Part shown: positions 61,614 through 64,000 of the stretch, one piece after another | Numbering within the stretch: position 1 is the first letter of the stretch | How the letters are laid out: each line of letters begins with the position of its first letter | Source of the DNA: Bacteroidia bacterium | GTDB taxonomy: Bacteria > Bacteroidota > Bacteroidia > B-17B0 > Aurantibacillaceae | Reading direction: 5' to 3' | NCBI GenBank assembly: GCA_016787705.1 | Contig: JAEUTP010000014.1 | Location: 248,001-312,000 of the forward strand | DNA length: 64,000 nucleotides | Notes under the pieces: generated by a model | Databases searched by the model: none | Told to the model about the DNA's origin: nothing | What the model saw: the letters and a program-made list of their open reading frames with translations, nothing else | Made by a program: the position numbers and the translations under genes

Positions 61614-62024
61614 ATGTTAACAGAACAGCAAATACATCAAATAGTTTCAAAAGAAATAAATTTTAAAACTTCCCGTTCAGGTGGTAAAGGAGGTCAAAAT
61701 GTAAACAAGGTGGAGACCAAGGTAGAGCTCGAATTTAATGTACAAACATCTTCGGCATTAAATGATGAGCAGAAAAAGATCATCTTTAAAAAATATACCG
61801 ATCTTATTGATGGCACATTAATAAAAGTATTGGGTAATACCGATCGTTCGCAATTAGGCAATAAAGATATTGCTACCAAAAAACTAATTGTATTACTAAA
61901 CAAACTTTTAAAGCCTGTAAAAAAACGTTTTGCAACAAAACCAAGCAAGGGCTCTATTAAAAGAAAAGCAGAGAACAAAAAACATAAAAGCGAATTAAAA
62001 CAATCACGTAAAAAGCTATTTTAA
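61614..62024 (+). CDS. arfB: Peptidyl-tRNA hydrolase ArfB (ribosome rescue)
   Basis: Start taken at ATG 61614; an earlier TTG-type start would add an atypical tail. The 136-residue protein has the class I release-factor GGQ at 26-28 in SRSGGKGGQNVNKVETKVEL and a basic C-terminal tail (KRKAENKKHKSELKQSRKK) that enters the empty mRNA channel. It frees stalled ribosomes on non-stop messages. Its stop is followed directly by the MBOAT start. Confidence 0.9.
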   Translation: MLTEQQIHQIVSKEINFKTSRSGGKGGQNVNKVETKVELEFNVQTSSALNDEQKKIIFKKYTDLIDGTLIKVLGNTDRSQLGNKDIATKKLIVLLNKLLKPVKKRFATKPSKGSIKRKAENKKHKSELKQSRKKLF

Positions 62025-63431
62025 TTGTTATTCAATTCACTCATATTTACAGTTTTTTTACCAATTGTATTTATTGTTTATTGGTTAACACCGGCTAAAT
62101 ACCGAAATTACTTTTTATTACTTGCTTCTTATTATTTTTATTATAGTTATAATCCGGCATTCTTATTATTATTGATAGGCACTTCTGCCTTAGATTATTT
62201 TATGGCGCAACAGATCTTATCAACGCCAAATCAAAAGAGCAAAAAAGTATTTCTTGTTTTAAGTCTTTTAAGTAACCTGGGTGTACTTTTTATTTTTAAA
62301 TATTATGTTTTCGTTCATAACTCAACTATAGAAATCTTAGGTCTTAAATCTTCACTCTTAAATAACTTTATAATTCCCGCAGGCCTTTCTTTCTATACCT
62401 TTCAATCGTTAAGTTATACTATTGATGTTTACCGTGGAAAATATAAAGCCGATGATAAATTCTTAGATTTTTTATTATTCGTTTCGTTCTTTCCGCACAT
62501 GGTTGCCGGGCCAATTGTAAGGTATAACGATCTTATGCCCCAGTTAAAGATCATTACTTATTTTAAAAACATTAACTGGCAAAGCTTTGCTACGCTGGTA
62601 ACCTGGGGCTATTTTAAAAAGCTCGTTATTGCCGATAATTTAAATTTAATTGTAACACCCGTATTTAACGACGTAACTGCTTATTCAGGTTTTGAACTAT
62701 TAATTGCAGGCTTTTTATTTGTGATACAGGTGTATTGTGATTTTAGCGGCTATAGCGACATTGCTACCGGTATTGCAAAATTATTTAATATCAATTTAAC
62801 TTTAAACTGGCGCAGACCTTTATTTTCAAGGTCATTACACGAATTCTGGACACGTAACCACATCAGCATTACCACATGGTTTAGAGATTATCTTTACATT
62901 GGCTTGGGTGGTAACCGGGTTAGTAATAATCGCTGGCTGCTAAATATTTTTTTGGTTTTTGTTATCAGTGGTTTTTGGCACGGCGCTAATTTTACTTTTA
63001 TTGTTTGGGGAACCATGCATGGTATTTTTTATATTTTAGAGATACTGTTTATGAAAAGATTTTCTAATGTAAAAGTTCCTTCGTGGCTCGGAAGGCTTTA
63101 TTTACTAGGATTTCATACCATTACACTTATTGCTTTTAGAGCCAACTCATTTACAGATCTTAGAAGTATTTACCAATCAATTTTTGGTTCTGAAGGCAAT
63201 TATTTTTCAATCTCTCATTTTTATCTTTTGCAGGATAAATTCTTTTATCTCATCATTTTATTCTCCATTCTTATTTTGTTCTTGAAAGAACTAAATGAGG
63301 AATATGCAATCGTCCACAAACATGAAAGAACATACAGTTTTTTAAAGCCATTTGCCTACATCTGCTTTATCGTACTTATCTTTATTTTAGGTAATTTTTC
63401 GGCGAACACATTTATTTATTTTCAATTTTGA
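62025..63431 (+). CDS. MBOAT family membrane O-acyltransferase (AlgI/DltB-like)
   Basis: 468 residues, about 11 helices. Family marks are PAGLSFYTFQSLSYTIDVYRGKY, FPHMVAGPIVRY, YSDIATGIAKLF and the catalytic H319 in GFWHGANFTFIVWGTMHG. The TTG start follows the ArfB stop without a gap. It moves an acyl group across the membrane to an extracytoplasmic glycan or lipid, with an SGNH-like partner encoded next. Substrate is unknown. Confidence 0.92.
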   Translation: MLFNSLIFTVFLPIVFIVYWLTPAKYRNYFLLLASYYFYYSYNPAFLLLLIGTSALDYFMAQQILSTPNQKSKKVFLVLSLLSNLGVLFIFKYYVFVHNSTIEILGLKSSLLNNFIIPAGLSFYTFQSLSYTIDVYRGKYKADDKFLDFLLFVSFFPHMVAGPIVRYNDLMPQLKIITYFKNINWQSFATLVTWGYFKKLVIADNLNLIVTPVFNDVTAYSGFELLIAGFLFVIQVYCDFSGYSDIATGIAKLFNINLTLNWRRPLFSRSLHEFWTRNHISITTWFRDYLYIGLGGNRVSNNRWLLNIFLVFVISGFWHGANFTFIVWGTMHGIFYILEILFMKRFSNVKVPSWLGRLYLLGFHTITLIAFRANSFTDLRSIYQSIFGSEGNYFSISHFYLLQDKFFYLIILFSILILFLKELNEEYAIVHKHERTYSFLKPFAYICFIVLIFILGNFSANTFIYFQF

Positions 63432-64000
63432 TAAAACGCGTAATTACATATTTTTTAATTATAACAGCATCATTGTATGCTTTACGCTATCTGCATTATA
63501 TGGGATTATTAAAACAAAAATCGGGCTTTTACAACAAATACAAAACCTGTTTTTTTGAAAAAAACGATTATAATGTTCTGTTCTTAGGATCTTCCAGGGT
63601 AGAAATGCATTACAATACCCACCTATTTGATAGTTTAACTGGTAAAAATTCATTTAATTTAAGTCTTGCCGGCGCCACACCACAAGTAGCTTTTGCAGCA
63701 TTAAAGGCTTATTTGCAAAACAGTAAAGCGCCAACCTACCTGATCTATGAAATAGATTATCATTTCTTAAAATATAAAAGTACCGAAGTAAAAGAATTCA
63801 ATAATTATTTTTCTTTTTTATCTAACAAAACGCTATTATGTGAGTTTACAAAAATAGATGAACGTATGCCACACTTCTATTACAATGCCTATTATTCATG
63901 GCCATACACAGGTTTAAAAAACATAAGTACAAGTTTGCACGGTTGGTTAAACATTCCAAATAAAACCGATAGTTTGTATTATAAAGGGTACTTAAAAGAA
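63428..64000 (+). CDS. SGNH-hydrolase-like partner of MBOAT transferase, 3' truncated by window
   Basis: Open to the right edge (191 codons seen). It starts at TTG 63428, overlapping the MBOAT stop by 4 bases. An N-terminal membrane helix (VITYFLIITASLYALRYL) leads into an SGNH-like domain: VLFLGSSRVEMHYN carries the catalytic-type Ser, followed by SLAGATPQVAFAALKAYL and YLIYEIDYHF. AlgI/DltB-type acyltransferases are usually paired with a protein of this kind that completes acyl transfer outside the membrane. The second half with the Asp-His pair is beyond the window. Confidence 0.8.
   Translation, partial: MIKRVITYFLIITASLYALRYLHYMGLLKQKSGFYNKYKTCFFEKNDYNVLFLGSSRVEMHYNTHLFDSLTGKNSFNLSLAGATPQVAFAALKAYLQNSKAPTYLIYEIDYHFLKYKSTEVKEFNNYFSFLSNKTLLCEFTKIDERMPHFYYNAYYSWPYTGLKNISTSLHGWLNIPNKTDSLYYKGYLKE

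Noticed and set aside
1..64000. CRISPR arrays, tRNA or rRNA genes, prophage or insertion sequence transposases
   Set aside because: No regular spaced repeats, tRNA-like cloverleaf signals, rRNA segments or transposase motifs were seen by reading; a tRNA scan would be decisive for very short genes.

Overview
The window looks like chromosome of a free-living or environmental member of the phylum Bacteroidota (class Bacteroidia). It is AT-rich. Two secreted proteins end in type IX secretion (T9SS) sorting domains, several genes sit just downstream of the Bacteroidota -7 promoter box TAnnTTTG, and Shine-Dalgarno sequences are largely absent. Lineage markers include bacillithiol synthesis (BshA), a DUF6089 barrel protein, a BatA-type VWA protein and the DUF1573-YajC-YbbR-CoaE gene order. 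I cannot place it below class. No rRNA, tRNA, CRISPR array, prophage or intact insertion sequence is visible.

Layout. 1-4.7 kb: the 3' part of a PhoX-like/DUF839 T9SS protein, a di-haem cytochrome c peroxidase with a long N-terminal domain, a small c-type cytochrome and a methyltransferase. 4.8-6.2 kb: a GIY-YIG protein flanked by inverted palindromic repeats, then ruvB. 6.3-18.5 kb: a giant alpha-2-macroglobulin (YfhM type) and, 4 kb further on, its usual partner penicillin-binding protein 1C. Between them lie two coupled unknown exported proteins, an acetyltransferase, a lipoprotein with a T10 tract in its signal sequence, an OsmC protein and a WG-repeat protein. 18.6-27.1 kb: Nudix, an Omp85-type barrel, a polyprenol-phosphate glycosyltransferase, and a MarR-controlled RND efflux operon (marR-MFP-RND-tolC) with a palindromic operator over its promoter.

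27.2-37.9 kb: a PD40 propeller protein, then a long leftward gene string. It holds a catalytic M16 protease, an HD-phosphohydrolase/CoaD fusion, a GT-C membrane protein and a non-catalytic M16 partner. From a second promoter follow pyruvate dehydrogenase E1 beta, MiaE, a family 4 glycosyltransferase and a P460-like cytochrome. 37.9-41.8 kb: a DUF6089 barrel, DUF1573, YajC, YbbR-like, CoaE and a small unknown protein. 41.8-46.8 kb: a TPR membrane protein that stops where an output domain is expected, a dihydroorotase homologue lacking metal ligands, and a BatA-like VWA protein. 47-56.8 kb: a membrane protein, a sugar-phosphate transferase/aminotransferase pair, a Smr protein, ComEC, an M43-type T9SS protease, an SPFH protein and a TPR protein. 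57-64 kb: ApaG, BshA, QueE, a response regulator with an amidase, ArfB, and an MBOAT acyltransferase with an SGNH-like partner cut by the window edge.

Most genes are ordinary housekeeping or envelope genes. The unusual items are the HD-CoaD fusion, the dihydroorotase pseudoenzyme, the truncated TPR sensor, the M16 pair split by unrelated genes, the T10 tract at a lipoprotein signal, and a family of about 140-160 bp inverted-repeat elements present three times, twice directly upstream of promoters. I did not find a clearly new multi-gene defence or mobile system.
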